Positions 26,283 to 34,041 of a stretch of 64,000 bases of DNA are shown here, piece by piece (position 1 is the first letter of the stretch; the number at the start of each line of letters is the position of its first letter). Both the position numbers and the translations under genes were made by a program. Below the pieces are notes generated by a model. The model was not told the DNA's origin. It ran no database searches and was given only the letters and a program-made list of their open reading frames with translations. Origin of the DNA: Bdellovibrionales bacterium (GTDB lineage Bacteria; Bdellovibrionota; UBA1018; CAIMNF01); the NCBI GenBank assembly GCA_947502835.1, contig CANNBJ010000001.1:558001-622000 (forward strand). The letters run 5' to 3'.

Positions 26283-26591
26283 ATGATCACCATCAATCAA
26301 ACCCAGCTCGACTCTGTTGAATATCTCATCCAGCAATCCGCCCAGGGAAACCACATTCTTTTTGAGGTTGACCAGGTCAGGAAGGTCTTCAGCATCAACC
26401 CTCCCCCGATGACGGAAGAGCAGGTCCGGGAAGTGGAAACCCATATTGAGAAACTGATTACGATTGGGAGCTTCAGTCAGCAGAAGAGCTACATCCAATC
26501 CCTCCCCGAGGAAGTCCTCGTCAGGGTGATCAAAACCTATTTCAACATCGTTGAGAACAGCGTGTTCGAGAAGAGTCCCGTTCGGCACTGA
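26283..26591 (+). CDS. Small hypothetical protein
   Basis: 102 residues from the ATG at 26283, preceded by GGAGG at good spacing; an upstream start at 26142 has no such site. The product is soluble and mostly helical, with ITINQTQLDSVEYLIQQ at the N-terminus and a Glu-rich middle (MTEEQVREVETHIEKLI). Family not recognised. The coiled-coil/Hsp20-like gene follows after 28 bases, so they probably form one unit. Confidence 0.6.
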   Translation: MITINQTQLDSVEYLIQQSAQGNHILFEVDQVRKVFSINPPPMTEEQVREVETHIEKLITIGSFSQQKSYIQSLPEEVLVRVIKTYFNIVENSVFEKSPVRH

Positions 26592-26619
26592 AGCCGCACT
26601 GGAAGAAGGGAAGAACCGA

Positions 26620-27756
26620 ATGAATTCAATTCAAGGGCAAGCCCGGCAAAACGAGGAAATCACCGACTCCCTTCGCGCCCAAAGAAAACAAAAAGAGGAA
26701 CTCCAGACCACCCATGAACGCGAGATGGAGAACCTCAAGGCCTCCTACTCCGCGGAAAAGGCTCATGCCACGGATCGCTTCGAATCCGCGGCACAGAATG
26801 AGCGGCTCCAGCATTACGAGAACCTGCGAAAACTCAAGCATCAGATCAGCCGTGAGGAGCGCGACCTTGAGTCCCGTGGAAAGGATGCGATTTCAGACAA
26901 AACCCTCCGTCTCCAGAAAGAGGAAATCATGGCGGACCAGGAGGGGCGAAAGCGGGTCGAGAGTACGATGAAAAAATATGCCGCCCTCGAGGAATACGAG
27001 CGCCAGGCCACCCAACAAGCAAATGAAAATGCCCGTGAATTGCGCAAAATTGGCTCTCAACAGATTACGGAAGAGGCCGAGAGCAGCGTCGAGAAGATGC
27101 GAATCGAGAAAAACAACTATCTCGCCGGTCGCAAACAAAACCACTCCGATGCTCTCGGTGGAATCGAAGAACATTACCGGAATCTTCGGGAAACTTTTGA
27201 GGAACAACAACGGGAGGAGCTCACCTCGCTTGAAGAACGGGGATTTCGCGAACTGAATCAAAAACGCATCGATCAGGCACAAGCGATCTCCCTGCATTCG
27301 GAGAAAACAACGGATCCTTTTTACCAGCTTCGACGCTTTGAAAGCGCGATGATCGATGAAGGACCTTCGTATCGACTGAACATCAAAGTCCCTCCCCACG
27401 AGAGAAAGGGGCTCAGGATCCAGGCAAACGGCCAGGACGTGCAAATCATCGGTGTGCGCGTCAGCGATCAGGAGGCATTCGAGCAGGGACGCTCCATCAG
27501 CACCCGGACCCATCAATCCTTCTCGGAGAAAATCTCGCTAGATTCCCCCATTGATGCAAAAACCATCACTCGAACCGAAACCGATTCCGGCGTGGAATTC
27601 AAAATCCAAAAACTCGGGGCTTCCCGGAATGAGACCAAGGAACCGGACCCGGAAACCCGAAGCAACTCAAGGATCGCAAAGCAGATCCGCTTCTCGGAAA
27701 CACTCCCCTCGCCCTCGTTCTCTACCCCTAAAAGTGGCAAAGGAACGATAAGTTGA
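26620..27756 (+). CDS. Long coiled-coil protein with C-terminal Hsp20-like domain
   Basis: 378 residues from the ATG at 26620. About 210 residues of charged heptad-type helix (HEREMENLKASYSAEKAH, NLRKLKHQISREERDLES and similar) form a long coiled coil. A region of about 90 residues then reads like the alpha-crystallin domain: YRLNIKVPPHERKGLRIQ, VQIIGVRV, QSFSEKISLDSPIDAKTI and VEFKIQKLG, in the same order as strands of small heat-shock proteins. The tail is disordered and Ser/Pro-rich. Such an N-terminal coil is not usual for Hsp20. Role inferred as holdase or scaffold. Confidence 0.6.
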   Translation: MNSIQGQARQNEEITDSLRAQRKQKEELQTTHEREMENLKASYSAEKAHATDRFESAAQNERLQHYENLRKLKHQISREERDLESRGKDAISDKTLRLQKEEIMADQEGRKRVESTMKKYAALEEYERQATQQANENARELRKIGSQQITEEAESSVEKMRIEKNNYLAGRKQNHSDALGGIEEHYRNLRETFEEQQREELTSLEERGFRELNQKRIDQAQAISLHSEKTTDPFYQLRRFESAMIDEGPSYRLNIKVPPHERKGLRIQANGQDVQIIGVRVSDQEAFEQGRSISTRTHQSFSEKISLDSPIDAKTITRTETDSGVEFKIQKLGASRNETKEPDPETRSNSRIAKQIRFSETLPSPSFSTPKSGKGTIS

Positions 27757-27842
27757 TTCAGGTGTCCACCTTTTGGACAGCAATGGAATCCATTTAGGGA
27801 TCCCAACTCCTTGTTTTTTCATGGAAGAGGCACGCAAGAGTC

Positions 27843-27859
27843 TTGGCATCGGCATTGCA
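27843..27859 (+). promoter_or_regulatory. Sigma-54 type promoter
   Basis: TTGGCATCGGCATTGCA has GG and GC separated by exactly ten bases, and it shares TTGGCAT-N5-TTGCAA with the promoter at 24540. Transcription would start near 27870, just before an AAGGA ribosome binding site and the ATG at 27887, which supports that start over in-frame ATG/TTG codons upstream. Confidence 0.58.
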
Positions 27860-27886
27860 ACTCCATGGGTAGAAGGAAAACAACTC

Positions 27887-28192
27887 ATGTCAGCAACACG
27901 CGACTCAGCCCGAAACGCAACCTTTGTCTTCTCAAATTTCTACCATCTCTACCAAAAAGAGAAATCAAGATCCGGAACCCCATCTTCCCCGATCACAGGA
28001 ATTGTCCTGGCCCAGAGAGCGGAAGCAACCGTGGTCCTTCCCACCGACCAGGAGTCCTACCAGAGTTGGGCAAGGAACGAAGTGAAAGCCGGCAAAAAGA
28101 GCCTTGCAGCCGAGTTGCTCGAGTTGCGGAATGCACGAAAAAGGCTCTCCTTTTTGATCCAGGAAATGGACGAGCTTTTGAAACGCGAGTAG
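27887..28192 (+). CDS. Small hypothetical protein behind a sigma-54 promoter
   Basis: 101 residues from the ATG at 27887, which has AAGGA nine bases upstream and follows the sigma-54-type promoter. The sequence is basic and helical at the C-terminus (KSLAAELLELRNARKRLSFLIQEMDELLKRE region), suggestive of a short coiled coil. No domain is recognised. The upstream alternative start at 27821 would lie before the predicted transcription start. Confidence 0.55.
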   Translation: MSATRDSARNATFVFSNFYHLYQKEKSRSGTPSSPITGIVLAQRAEATVVLPTDQESYQSWARNEVKAGKKSLAAELLELRNARKRLSFLIQEMDELLKRE

Positions 28193-28213
28193 TTGGCGTC
28201 CCTTCAGGAGGCG

Positions 28214-28558
28214 TCAGACCAAGGAAGAATTGGCATCCTGAGCCTGCTTTTCCTTCACTTTGATCTTCACCTCGAGAGTGATCTCATTCTTTTTCAGGAA
28301 ATCAGCCATCATCACGGAGGGATCGAATTTGTCCTGAACCTTGGACATCATCTCGCTCACGACATTCTGCATGAATTCCTTGCGAACATTCTTTGCACCA
28401 TCGAGAATGCTGCCTACAATCTCCTTGGGGAGCTTGAACTCGGACACAAGGGTTCTCAGGGCCTCTTCCGTGAGGAAGAAAGCGCCGACTCCCGCTGTCA
28501 TGAGCTTCTTCGCCCAGGAAATCGAACCGGCCTGGTCGTCCCGATCCTCCGGGCTCAC
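28214..28558 (-). CDS. Small hypothetical protein coupled to a START-like gene
   Basis: 114 residues. A semi-hydrophobic stretch (WAKKLMTAGVGAFFLTEEAL) is followed by helices rich in Val/Lys (KEIVGSILDGAKNVRKEFMQNVVSEMM and KVKEKQA, in part). The start overlaps the stop of the SRPBCC gene by four bases, so both are made together. The pattern vaguely recalls phasin-type amphipathic proteins, but no family assignment is made. Confidence 0.6.
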   Translation of the reverse strand: MSPEDRDDQAGSISWAKKLMTAGVGAFFLTEEALRTLVSEFKLPKEIVGSILDGAKNVRKEFMQNVVSEMMSKVQDKFDPSVMMADFLKKNEITLEVKIKVKEKQAQDANSSLV

Positions 28559-28986
28559 AGAGACCGGGCCCTCTCGAAAAAACTATTCATCATGGTCGGA
28601 AGAGACCCTTTCACGATCCCCTTCAGGATCAAGGATGGCACTGAAAAACTGAATTCCACTTCCAACGCATACCTCACTTTGCATGAGTTCGGCCCTGTGG
28701 AGGTGATCTTCCAGGAACCATTGTTCACCTTGAAGAAATCGCTTTTCACGAGAGTCCAGTTCACCTCTCCTTGAGCCGGGTTTTCCTTGATCTTCAACGT
28801 ATAGCTCATGTCCTTTGACATCATGGAAAGATCGTAGTGGGCAGTGATGGTTGCGTCGGCGTTTCTCTCCGCCTTCACATTCTTCATTCCATCAACAAAC
28901 TTCGGGTAATTCTCATACTCGGAAACAGCCTTGAAAAACTTCTCCGCACTCACTTCGTAACTCTTCTCACTCTCAGCCTGAGCCAT
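28555..28986 (-). CDS. SRPBCC/START-like lipid- or ligand-binding protein
   Basis: 143 residues. The N-terminus VSAEKFFKAVSEYENYPKFVDGMKNV and the central beta strands with GEVNWTLVKSDFFKVNNGSWKI (in part) match the polyketide cyclase/COQ10-like branch, which have a deep hydrophobic pocket behind a long C-terminal helix (ILKGIVKGSLPTMMNSFFERA). The ligand is unknown. It is the first of a two-gene unit and lies 14 bases after the glpX stop. Confidence 0.75.
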   Translation of the reverse strand: MAQAESEKSYEVSAEKFFKAVSEYENYPKFVDGMKNVKAERNADATITAHYDLSMMSKDMSYTLKIKENPAQGEVNWTLVKSDFFKVNNGSWKITSTGPNSCKVRYALEVEFSFSVPSLILKGIVKGSLPTMMNSFFERARSL

Positions 28987-29000
28987 GCAGTTCTCCTCGT

Positions 29001-29954
29001 CTATTGGTCATTCTTTTTCTCAAACCGGTGTTCGGTTTGAACATAACGGATGGTACCGGTTTCGGAACGCATCACCACGGAATGGGAATGCGCCCCACCG
29101 GGAAAGAAACGAATCCCACTCAAAAACGTGCCTTGAGTGACTCCCGTTGCGCAAAACATGACATTCCCCTTGGCCAGATCCTGAATCCCGTAAATCCGGT
29201 CCTTGTCGGCAATCCCCATCTTTCGTGCCCGCTCGAGTTCATCGGGTCGACTGAACAGGAGACGGCCCATGAAGTCTCCCCCCCTGCATCTGAGAGCTGC
29301 CGCTGCAATGACCCCCTCGGGAGCACCGCCGCTTCCAAAAAGCACATCGACGCCGCTGAATGGCTCTGTGGTCGCGATCGCGGCGGAAACATCCCCGTCT
29401 CCGATCAACCAGATTCTCGCCCCGCTCATGCGAACTTCCTTGATCAATTCCTCATGGCGCGGACGGTCGAGAATGATCGCGGTCAGATCGGAAACGGAGC
29501 ACTTTTTTGCTCTTGCGATTTCCTTCAGATTCCGCGTGGGTGTGTAATTCAAATCAATCGCACCTTTTGCCTCAGGCCCAACCGCAATCTTTTCCATGTA
29601 TACATCGGGGGCGTGAAGAAAATTCCCATCTTCCGCGATCGCGATCACGGAGATGGAATTGTTGAGTCCCTTTGCACAGATGGTGGTTCCTTCAAGCGGA
29701 TCCAGAGCGAGATCCAGGCGGGCCGATCCGCCTTTCCCCACTTTTTCGCCAATGTAAAGCATGGGTGCCTCATCGCGCTCACCTTCCCCGATCACCACCC
29801 GCCCGTCAAACTCGATGGAATTGAGTGCATTCCTCATGGCATCCACCGCTGCCTGATCCGCAAGCTTCTCATCTCCTCGCCCCATCAAGCGCGCGCTCGA
29901 AAGTGCTGCCGCCTCTGTCACACGGACGAATTCAAGCGCAAAGTTTCGATTCAT
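29001..29954 (-). CDS. glpX: Fructose-1,6-bisphosphatase class II
   Basis: 317 residues. GlpX removes phosphate from fructose 1,6-bisphosphate in gluconeogenesis. The N-terminus (FVRVTEAAALSSARLMGRGD), the metal site GEGERDEAPML and LDLALDPLEGTT are conserved, as are the GSGGAPEGVIAAAAL and ATGVTQGTFL blocks. Length is normal. Its start overlaps the PilZ gene stop by four bases. Confidence 0.96.
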   Translation of the reverse strand: MNRNFALEFVRVTEAAALSSARLMGRGDEKLADQAAVDAMRNALNSIEFDGRVVIGEGERDEAPMLYIGEKVGKGGSARLDLALDPLEGTTICAKGLNNSISVIAIAEDGNFLHAPDVYMEKIAVGPEAKGAIDLNYTPTRNLKEIARAKKCSVSDLTAIILDRPRHEELIKEVRMSGARIWLIGDGDVSAAIATTEPFSGVDVLFGSGGAPEGVIAAAALRCRGGDFMGRLLFSRPDELERARKMGIADKDRIYGIQDLAKGNVMFCATGVTQGTFLSGIRFFPGGAHSHSVVMRSETGTIRYVQTEHRFEKKNDQ

Positions 29955-30622
29955 GAGGAAGCCACTCCATTCAAGTGGTTCAAGACAAGACTCTTCAACT
30001 CCGGGTTGTCAATGGGCGCATGCGCCACAAGATCCCTGGCCGCACGGACCAGTGTCCGATCGATCATGGAATCATACTCGATCAAGCGGGTCTCCAGGCG
30101 AACAATTCCATGGGAGTATCCTTCATCCGCTTCTGCAAGAGCCTGTCCGGTCTGAACCCCGGAATCGGATTCCCACTGAATGAAATTCTGGTGAATGTAC
30201 AGCATCCAACGATCCGACTGATAAAAGAGAAGATCGACTCCGACAGGATTGTGGAACCAGTGGGTGGCTTTCACCTCGGGAAGGTCAAACTTCCGGAGCT
30301 TTTCCCCGAGTCTTCCCGGATGGGAGATCTCCTCAAGGTGTTCGATGAGATCAGCACCGGGTTCGACCCACTCGGCTCCGATGAGGGTTCCGCGAATGTT
30401 GCGAACCTGGAAGGAGCAGGGCAACTTCCGCCCCTCAACCTTGATCATGCCGGAATGGACCGAGGAAACCGCAAACTTCGGGAGATCCAAGCGATCCATA
30501 AGCCGTATCGCAAGACCGCCCCGCGAAACGTCCTGAACGGGAAAGGTCTTGGTTTCCCCTGAATCCAAGAACTGACAGTGGGTGATGTGGAACCTCGGGA
30601 GCTTGCGTTTTTCCTGGTGCAT
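29951..30622 (-). CDS. PilZ-domain protein
   Basis: 223 residues. The c-di-GMP binding signature is at the N-terminus: RKLPRF (RxxxR-type) and DVSRGGLAI ([DN]xSxxG) about 25 residues later. The C-terminal half (FHNPVGVDLLFYQ, WMLYIHQNFIQWE) is not recognised and may be the effector part. It probably links c-di-GMP, made for example by the GGDEF protein at 2797-3810, to some output. It is co-transcribed with glpX. Confidence 0.8.
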   Translation of the reverse strand: MHQEKRKLPRFHITHCQFLDSGETKTFPVQDVSRGGLAIRLMDRLDLPKFAVSSVHSGMIKVEGRKLPCSFQVRNIRGTLIGAEWVEPGADLIEHLEEISHPGRLGEKLRKFDLPEVKATHWFHNPVGVDLLFYQSDRWMLYIHQNFIQWESDSGVQTGQALAEADEGYSHGIVRLETRLIEYDSMIDRTLVRAARDLVAHAPIDNPELKSLVLNHLNGVASS

Positions 30623-30709
30623 ACGAAAGCGAGTTTATCCTCAAAAATCGTTGAAATGCAAAACTTTTGGATTTTACAAAACCGAGAAACAGGCGCATTC
30701 TCATGCCTC

Positions 30710-31384
30710 ATGGAATCCGGCCAGGAACCCTTCGATCAGCTCACCTTCCATACCACTCCGAATTACCTGACCCTGCTTCGTGTGATCATGGTTCCCGCGG
30801 TAATCCTTGCCCTTTTTCAAAAGACCCCCCTGGGGGACTTTTTGGCTGCCGTGTTTTTCGGAGTCGCCGGGATTACGGACTATTTTGACGGATACCTTGC
30901 GCGGAAATACAAGATCGAAACCGTCTACGGGAAACTTCTTGACCCCTTGGCCGACAAATTCCTCGTGATCTGCTCCTTGATCATGCTTCAGCATTTGAAC
31001 CGGATGAGTCCGGTGGTGGTAATGGTTCTTGTGTGCAGGGAGCTGACCATTACGGGACTTCGGGCTCTCGCCTCGGCAGAAGGGGTGATTGTCAGTGCCT
31101 CCGCGGGCGGAAAGTGGAAAACCGCGATCCAGATGACCGCCATCCCTTGTCTCATGATCGGGGATGCCTTCGGGATTCCGTTTTTCTCGATCGGCATGTG
31201 GCTCACCTACCTTTCCCTTGCGTTCTCCCTTTGGAGCGCAAAAGACTACATTGTGGACTTTTTCAGGGGGCTGAAGGTCGCCTCGGCCATCCGCAAGGAG
31301 AGGCGGATTCAGAAAAAAATCGCGCGCCAGAAAAAACGTGAACTCCGTTTGAAGTCGAAACTCCAACGCCGCTCACCTGTTTGA
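30710..31384 (+). CDS. pgsA: CDP-alcohol phosphatidyltransferase (phosphatidylglycerophosphate synthase)
   Basis: 224 residues from the ATG at 30710. The enzyme makes phosphatidylglycerophosphate from CDP-diacylglycerol and glycerol 3-phosphate in the inner membrane. The signature DYFDGYLARKYKIETVYGKLLDPLADK fits D-x2-DG-x2-AR-x8-G-x3-D-x3-D, here split over about residues 50-77. Several membrane segments (TLLRVIMVPAVILALF and others) follow, then a basic C-terminus rich in Lys/Arg. An earlier ATG at 30656 is possible; no strong ribosome site helps choose. Confidence 0.87.
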   Translation: MESGQEPFDQLTFHTTPNYLTLLRVIMVPAVILALFQKTPLGDFLAAVFFGVAGITDYFDGYLARKYKIETVYGKLLDPLADKFLVICSLIMLQHLNRMSPVVVMVLVCRELTITGLRALASAEGVIVSASAGGKWKTAIQMTAIPCLMIGDAFGIPFFSIGMWLTYLSLAFSLWSAKDYIVDFFRGLKVASAIRKERRIQKKIARQKKRELRLKSKLQRRSPV

Positions 31385-31425
31385 TCGAACCCACAAGCAT
31401 TTTTAAGCGGGAATGACCTTCGGGG

Positions 31426-31998
31426 TTATTGAGGCGAACCCCTTTGGTTCTTGGGAGGCAACCACTTGGTTTCACTCTGCCCCAACACCTGATTTACAAA
31501 CCGAGCCATCACAAAGAGATAGTCGCTCAACCGATTCAGATAGCGAATCAACTCCTGGCGAACGGGCTCGTTGTGACCCAAGTCCACACATTCTCTTTCC
31601 GCCCTTCGAACGATCGTACGAGCCAGGTGGAGAGCCGCCCCCGCTGAGCTGCCATTCGGGAGGATGAAGTTCTTCAAGGCCGGGAGCGCCGTCTCCATCT
31701 CATCAATCTCAACCTCTAAACGAGCAATCTCAGAATCCTCAACAAAGGGGCAACTCGTGCTGGCGCCGTTCTGGGTGGCAAGCTCAGAGCCCACCTGAAA
31801 CAACTCGTTTTGGATCCGAATGAGTCGAGCATGGATCACCGGCTCGTTGGCCGGAAAAAAAGACAAGGACAGCCCAATCATGGAATTGGCCTCATCCACG
31901 GTCCCGTAGGCATTCACTCTGGGGTGCGACTTCATGACCCTGCTGCCCCCCCAGAGGGATGTTTCGCCCTGATCACCTGATTTCGTATAAATTTTCAT
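31426..31998 (-). CDS. Cob(I)alamin adenosyltransferase (PduO type)
   Basis: 190 residues. It transfers the adenosyl group of ATP to cob(I)alamin. The N-terminal MKIYTKSGDQGETSLWGG is the ATP loop of PduO/ATR enzymes, and HPRVNAYGTVDEANS and RTIVRRAERECVDL are conserved helices. Full length, probably a soluble trimer. It is the last recognisable chromosomal protein gene before tRNA-Gly. B12-dependent enzymes are not encoded in the window. Confidence 0.92.
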   Translation of the reverse strand: MKIYTKSGDQGETSLWGGSRVMKSHPRVNAYGTVDEANSMIGLSLSFFPANEPVIHARLIRIQNELFQVGSELATQNGASTSCPFVEDSEIARLEVEIDEMETALPALKNFILPNGSSAGAALHLARTIVRRAERECVDLGHNEPVRQELIRYLNRLSDYLFVMARFVNQVLGQSETKWLPPKNQRGSPQ

Positions 31999-32040
31999 GA
32001 GTTAAGCCTAAATGACCAGGCCCCTTGCTGCAATAAATTC

Positions 32041-32070
32041 TTGACCACTGACCCCAAGATGCGGTATTCC
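32041..32070 (+). promoter_or_regulatory. Probable promoter of tRNA-Gly
   Basis: TTGACC (32041-32046) and TATTCC (32065-32070) with an 18-base spacer lie 33 bases before the mature tRNA. The assignment is by consensus and position. Confidence 0.45.
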
Positions 32071-32103
32071 TCTCGGACTAGCTCTTTACAAGACTATCTC
32101 AAT

Positions 32104-32180
32104 GCGGGAGTAGCTCAGTTGGCTAGAGCGCCACGTTGCCAACGTGGAGGTCGAGGGTTCGAGCCCCTTTTCCCGCTCCA
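32104..32180 (+). tRNA. tRNA-Gly (GCC), attachment site of the element
   Basis: A complete cloverleaf of 77 bases with CCA encoded. The acceptor arm is GCGGGAG paired with TTCCCGC, the anticodon stem-loop is CACGTTGCCAACGTG with anticodon GCC, and the T arm is GAGGGTTCGAGCCCC. The 3' end faces the low-G+C region that starts directly afterwards, as expected when an element integrates at a tRNA 3' end and restores it. Confidence 0.96.
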
Positions 32181-32338
32181 TTTAATTTCAGTGGTTTCGT
32201 CATCAATTCAGAAAGAGCAGTTAGAACAAGTACATGAAATCATGGAGCTTGTTTTCTGTGCTTTTCAGCAAGACCCCCTAAGAGCCCTCTAGATAGCTCT
32301 AGTTCCCTGCCACGCCCCTGCCACCGCAATCTCTCTTT

Positions 32339-32387
32339 GGAAACTTTTCCAGATGTTCGAGTTTCTCGAACTCTCGGAAACATTTCC
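32339..32387. promoter_or_regulatory. Symmetric array of three palindromes
   Basis: GGAAACTTTTCC (32339-32350) and GGAAACATTTCC (32376-32387), each a palindrome GGAAA-N2-TTTCC, flank the perfect palindrome GTTCGAG-TTT-CTCGAAC (32355-32371). The three centres are at 32344.5, 32363 and 32381.5, i.e. evenly spaced by 18.5 bases. The array ends 56 bases before the tandem-HTH gene. It looks like an operator for a dimeric regulator, or a recombination/excision control site next to the attachment site. Confidence 0.6.
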
Positions 32388-32443
32388 TACTTTTCAAAAA
32401 CTCATCACCAAAACCCCGAAAAACACGAAGAAAGAGAGATTTT

Positions 32444-33019
32444 ATGGATAACTACGGACTCATTTTAAAACATATTCGCAAGCTTTCCGGCCTGAGCCTT
32501 CATGCTACCGCAAAAAAGATCGGAAAAAGCGTTGGATGGCTTAGCGAAATCGAAAACGGCAAAGGGCTTGCCCGTATTACTGAACGCGAATTTCAACGAA
32601 TCGTCGAATGCCTAGACGGAACCAAACACCGTCCTATGTTTCGTACATGGGTAGCAAATTTTAAGAACCGTGAGCGCGTAAATAAAACATTCGATGGTGC
32701 GGTTTTTAAATACATCCGAAAAAAACAGGGTCATACACTTTCCAATGCGGCAAGCCTCATTGGAATTTCAAAAGGCCAGCTTTCAAAAATTGAATCTGGT
32801 CGGAAGACAATCTCAGTAGCGGAGCGTGGAAAAATTATGCGAGCCTACGGCTACACCCCATCGAGCTTCAAAAATTTGGCTACTGACCCCGTTCGATCAA
32901 AGGTAGTGCCACTACGTTTTAAACTTCAAATACTTTTGAAAAACATCCCCGACGAACAAGTTGAACTGGTGTTTAGATTTATTCAAGAGCTAGGCAGAGA
33001 AAAACAGGAGGTGATATAA
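32444..33019 (+). CDS. Regulator with two XRE-type helix-turn-helix domains
   Basis: 191 residues with two Cro/C1-type HTH domains, at about residues 7-60 (IRKLSGLSLHATAKKIGKSVGWLSEIENG, in part) and 88-145 (IRKKQGHTLSNAASLIGISKGQLSKIESG, in part). Both keep the full five-helix pattern. The C-terminus is a short helix (EQVELVFRFIQELGRE) that may dimerise. It is the first gene inside the element and lies just downstream of a three-palindrome array. A role in controlling excision or transfer is plausible but unproven. Confidence 0.82.
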   Translation: MDNYGLILKHIRKLSGLSLHATAKKIGKSVGWLSEIENGKGLARITEREFQRIVECLDGTKHRPMFRTWVANFKNRERVNKTFDGAVFKYIRKKQGHTLSNAASLIGISKGQLSKIESGRKTISVAERGKIMRAYGYTPSSFKNLATDPVRSKVVPLRFKLQILLKNIPDEQVELVFRFIQELGREKQEVI

Positions 33020-33068
33020 ATCCAAAGGATTCTTTACTGAATACCTTATTAAATCCTTACTCAGCTTT

Positions 33069-33296
33069 TTATTCAAATCGGATCACGAGTTTCTTTTTGA
33101 GTGCTTTCGCGATGCCGCCGAGAGTGGACACAGTACAGTCACGGCGTTCTTCTCGTAAAATTCGAGACACCGTCGATTTAGGAACGCCTGTCTCTCGCTC
33201 AAATTCGTCGAGACTCTGAAACCGTTCAGCAATCAGTGCTCGAATTTGTTGCTTTAACCCTTTGTTGAAAAATTCAGTGTGTTTTTTTCGTGCCAT
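33069..33296 (-). CDS. Small XRE-family HTH repressor
   Basis: 75 residues, practically a single helix-turn-helix domain (SLDEFERETGVPKSTVSRIL and VSTLGGIAKALKKKLVIRFE, in part), of the size and shape of HigA-type antitoxins or phage Cro proteins. No toxin gene is adjacent. Its start codon lies inside the first of two direct repeats that may be operators, so autoregulation is likely. It is divergent from the small protein/response regulator pair at 33378-34041. Confidence 0.8.
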   Translation of the reverse strand: MARKKHTEFFNKGLKQQIRALIAERFQSLDEFERETGVPKSTVSRILREERRDCTVSTLGGIAKALKKKLVIRFE

Positions 33297-33347
33297 TTAA
33301 GCAACGGTATCAATCAAGTAATTAAAATGTGTGCCCTTTAAGCAACG
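33292..33347. promoter_or_regulatory. Two direct repeats, candidate operators
   Basis: GCCATTTAAGCAACG (33292-33306) and GCCCTTTAAGCAACG (33333-33347) match in 14 of 15 positions and start 41 bases apart, about four helical turns. The first covers the start codon of the HTH gene, the second lies in the divergent intergenic region before 33378. Confidence 0.5.
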
Positions 33348-33377
33348 TATGATATAACTCAGGTTTAAGGTTTGAAT

Positions 33378-33641
33378 ATGAGTAAAAGTAATACACCCCA
33401 GAGGTCGAGAAATTATGACGAAGAGATCCCTTGTCTTGACGACATTCATCACGATCTCTTAGTGATTCGGCGAAAGATCTTAGGAGTGGCCAGATTGTAC
33501 TCTAAGAGCGCTACCGATGAATCCGGAGCACTCGATATCGACGAATCTTCCATAGGACTCGGAGAAATTTTTACGGAGATTTCTGATAAAATAGATCATT
33601 TGGCGAGCGCTGTTAGCAAGCATGCTGTGAGGGTAAAATAG
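33378..33641 (+). CDS. Small acidic hypothetical protein
   Basis: 87 residues from the ATG at 33378 (a TTG at 33372 is less likely). Acidic and helical (CLDDIHHDLLVIRRKILG, FTEISDKIDHLASAVSKHAV), no recognised family. The gene stops one base before the response-regulator start, so the two are translated together; a partner or accessory role for the regulator is possible. Confidence 0.6.
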   Translation: MSKSNTPQRSRNYDEEIPCLDDIHHDLLVIRRKILGVARLYSKSATDESGALDIDESSIGLGEIFTEISDKIDHLASAVSKHAVRVK

Positions 33642-33642
33642 G

Positions 33643-34041
33643 ATGCGAAAGCCTAAAGTGATGATAGTTGAAGACGATGACCTAGTTCGGGAATCACTCA
33701 CTTTGTTGCTTCAAAATTATTTTGAGGTGCATTCGTTTTCTACTCCCGAAAAGGCGATTTCGGCTTTCCAAGGAGATGAAGAATACGATCTCCTCATTAC
33801 CGATTTCGATCTAAAGGCAGAAGCCATGGATGGATTCTCTATTGCTTCGGAATTTAGAGAAAATTTCCCATCAACACCCATGCTCATGCTCTCTGGATCA
33901 CTGTCGACTCTTCCGCGAATTCGAGCTTTTTTAGAGATGCCTTGTACACAATTTTTTGAAAAACCGTTTGATACCCATCAACTATTAGAAATTGCTACAG
34001 CCTTAACGATAAGTAAATCTTCAACCACTCACCGATTTTAA
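33643..34041 (+). CDS. Single-domain response regulator (receiver only)
   Basis: 132 residues that make up one receiver domain and nothing else. The acidic pair EDDD is near residues 10-13, the phosphoacceptor D54 is in LLITDFD, the Ser of MLSGS and the Lys of FEKPFD complete the site. There is no DNA-binding or output domain and no kinase nearby, so it must work through a partner protein, like CheY-type regulators. Its 3' end overlaps the convergent DUF3703 gene by four bases. Confidence 0.88.
   Translation: MRKPKVMIVEDDDLVRESLTLLLQNYFEVHSFSTPEKAISAFQGDEEYDLLITDFDLKAEAMDGFSIASEFRENFPSTPMLMLSGSLSTLPRIRAFLEMPCTQFFEKPFDTHQLLEIATALTISKSSTTHRF

Noticed and set aside
31395-31432. Hairpin with TTCG loop after pgsA
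   Set aside because: The stem has a bulge and wobble pair and no T-run follows, so it is not called as a terminator.
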